This document shows, in pieces, positions 62,740 to 64,000 of a stretch of DNA of 64,000 bases. Source of the DNA: Chlorella sorokiniana (Eukaryota; Chlorophyta; Trebouxiophyceae; Chlorellales; Chlorellaceae); the NCBI GenBank assembly GCA_025917655.1, contig CP084617.1:930001-994000 (forward strand), read 5' to 3'. The position numbers and the translations under genes are program-made. Each line of letters begins with the position of its first letter. Position 1 is the first letter of the stretch. Under the pieces are notes generated by a model. That model was not told where the DNA came from. It did not search any database and saw nothing but the letters and a program-made list of their open reading frames with translations.

Positions 62740-64000
62740 TCATACGCGGTGCACTGAACCGTTGCTGCCGCCGCTTGCAACGCCGGCTGGTGAGGGCGCG
62801 GCGTGCACTGCAACCTCCTGCAGGCCCTCGTACGATGGATCTGCGGGAGAGGGACCGCAAACAGCTGAGATCAGCTGGCTGGACGGTGAGCAGGCGTCTA
62901 AAGCAGGTCACCACAAGCTTAAATAGCTGCCGCAGCGGCAGCAGCTCACCCCTGGGGAAGTGCCCGGTAACGTCGCGCGAGCTGAGCCGCACAGCCAGCA
63001 CGCGCTGCACCTCCTGCATGTCGCAAGCTTCAAACGAGTCGGCTGGCATTGATACACCAGGGACAAGTCCGGAAAGGAGCAAGAAGAGAAGGACCGAGCG
63101 GAGTCACCTCTTTTGCCAGCACAGGGTGGCGCCGGCGCTCCACGACAGCAACAAGTGGGGCGCACATGCCGGCAAAGCAGTCCTGCAGGTGAATGAACAA
63201 GGAGCGGCTCAGCAGAGCAACATGAACCTTCCTCCCTACCAAGCCTCCCGGCCTCTTTCCATCACAGCGCCCCATTCAGCCCTGGTCGCTCTGCTGAACA
63301 CCCACCGACACCGCCTCCTCCAGCTGCTCTGACATGCGCTCCGCCCAGTTGCCGGGCACATCGATCCAGCGAACCCACGCAGGGGGCGCTCGCCGCGTGT
63401 GTGGCAGCGCTCCTGTGTCGGGAGCAAAGCTAAGCAGGCAGAGCTCAGTCAGGCGTGTTGGTGGTGGGGGGTTGGGGGAGGGCTGGCTTGTGCAACAGGC
63501 GTGGCCAGAGTTGTGCCTGCGACCTTCGAGCGAACCACGCGGCCCCCTCAGCACCTTGATCTTGTCGTAGCGGTGGAAGAGGCGCTGCACCAGCGCCTTT
63601 GCCACGTCAGCCACCTGCACATGACAGGCAGGCCTTGCAGGTCGCTCGTGCCGGATACAGGCACTGGGAGAAGTTGAGGCACAGTGAAGAGCTGGCAAGC
63701 CGGCTGGCACTGGGCCCCCATGCAGCCAAGGGCCCTGCCTGGAGCCAGACGATGACGTAGAACAGGGCCACCAGCACGGGCACCCAGCCTGCAGGTTTGG
63801 CAGGACAGAGGCCCACACCGGAACAGCTTCAGCGCTCCCGCTTCGAACTCGGTTTCAGCTTGCAGGTGCAGCACACGGCCTGAAGTGTCATTCCATGGAG
63901 GCCCCCGCCCCACCTGCCCCCACCAACACGGCCACGCCGCCGTCTGGCTGGGTGTCGCGCGGCCAGTACACGGCGATGAAGATGGAGGCCAGCACAAACG
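62740..64000 (-). CDS. Membrane protein of unknown function, N-terminus outside window
   Basis: Not recognised. The last exon (62740-62840) reads DPSYEGLQEVAVHAAPSPA and ends NGSVHRV; it joins in phase to an exon ending at 62950 with ADSFEACDMQEVQRVLAVRL and SSRDVTGHFPR. Upstream exons carry PPAWVRWIDVPGNWAERMSE with EQLEEAV, DVAKALVQRLFHRYDKIK, and two hydrophobic stretches, WVPVLVALFYVIVWLQ (63740-63800) and FVLASIFIAVYWPRDTQPDG at the window edge. The second one is followed by GVAVLVG. Pattern: two or more membrane helices followed by a soluble domain. The gene continues beyond 64000, so start and targeting cannot be judged. Confidence 0.6.

Overview
This 64 kb window looks like nuclear DNA of a GC-rich green alga, most likely a chlorellalean trebouxiophyte (Chlorella/Micractinium type). 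The evidence is dense GT-AG introns, (GT)n/(AC)n and G/C-run tracts inside introns, and plant-lineage proteins: a double-GroES chloroplast Cpn20, a pyridoxine oxidase fused to an epimerase domain (PDX3 type), an ARFB-type GTPase and a plant-style TACO1. There is no bacterial or viral gene organisation. The species assignment is inference. I placed exon edges by eye from splice signals, reading phase and family conservation.

Layout: 23 genes, mostly in divergent or convergent pairs. 1-9154 (-): 3' part of a large gene made of about nine tandem repeat units, family not recognised. 9624-12212 (+): ribose-phosphate pyrophosphokinase. 13041-15058 (-): DUF4460/DUF4461 (TCAIM-like) protein. 15374-18656 (+): F-box/beta-propeller protein. 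18792-20073 (-): splicing factor SPF27/BCAS2. 20339-21135 (+): small unknown protein. 21365-22258 (-): calcineurin-B-like EF-hand protein. 22762-23808 (+): Mpv17/PMP22 membrane protein. 24010-24804 (+): small ubiquitin-fold protein. 25121-26761 (-): TACO1/YebC. 26965-29431 (+): TPR protein. 30119-32217 (-): SEC14/CRAL-TRIO protein. 33171-36795 (+): epimerase-PNPOx fusion. 37090-38307 (-): Cpn20. 38842-39986 (+): ARFB. 40387-41620 (+): XRCC4. 41850-46917 (+): Vps39/Vps3 tethering subunit. 47095-48986 (-): COQ2. 49265-55544 (+): XPF/RAD1. 55994-57610 (-): plastid-type membrane protein. 58013-59470 (-): RAB7. 60166-62310 (+): plastid-type EF-hand protein. 62740-64000 (-): partial membrane protein.

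The genes are housekeeping functions without an operon-like theme: nucleotide and cofactor biosynthesis (PRPP, pyridoxal phosphate, ubiquinone), organelle proteostasis (Cpn20, TACO1), trafficking (ARFB, RAB7, Vps39, SEC14), DNA repair (XRCC4, XPF) and RNA splicing (SPF27). RAB7 and a Vps39-family tether belong to the same late endosome/vacuole pathway but are not adjacent.

Two things stand out. The first gene is an exon-intron-exon tandem array with one pair of repeat exons almost identical at the DNA level. Many conserved genes also lose frame by one base inside C or G runs, while several neighbours are perfectly open. That pattern points to residual indel errors in the assembly rather than real pseudogenes.
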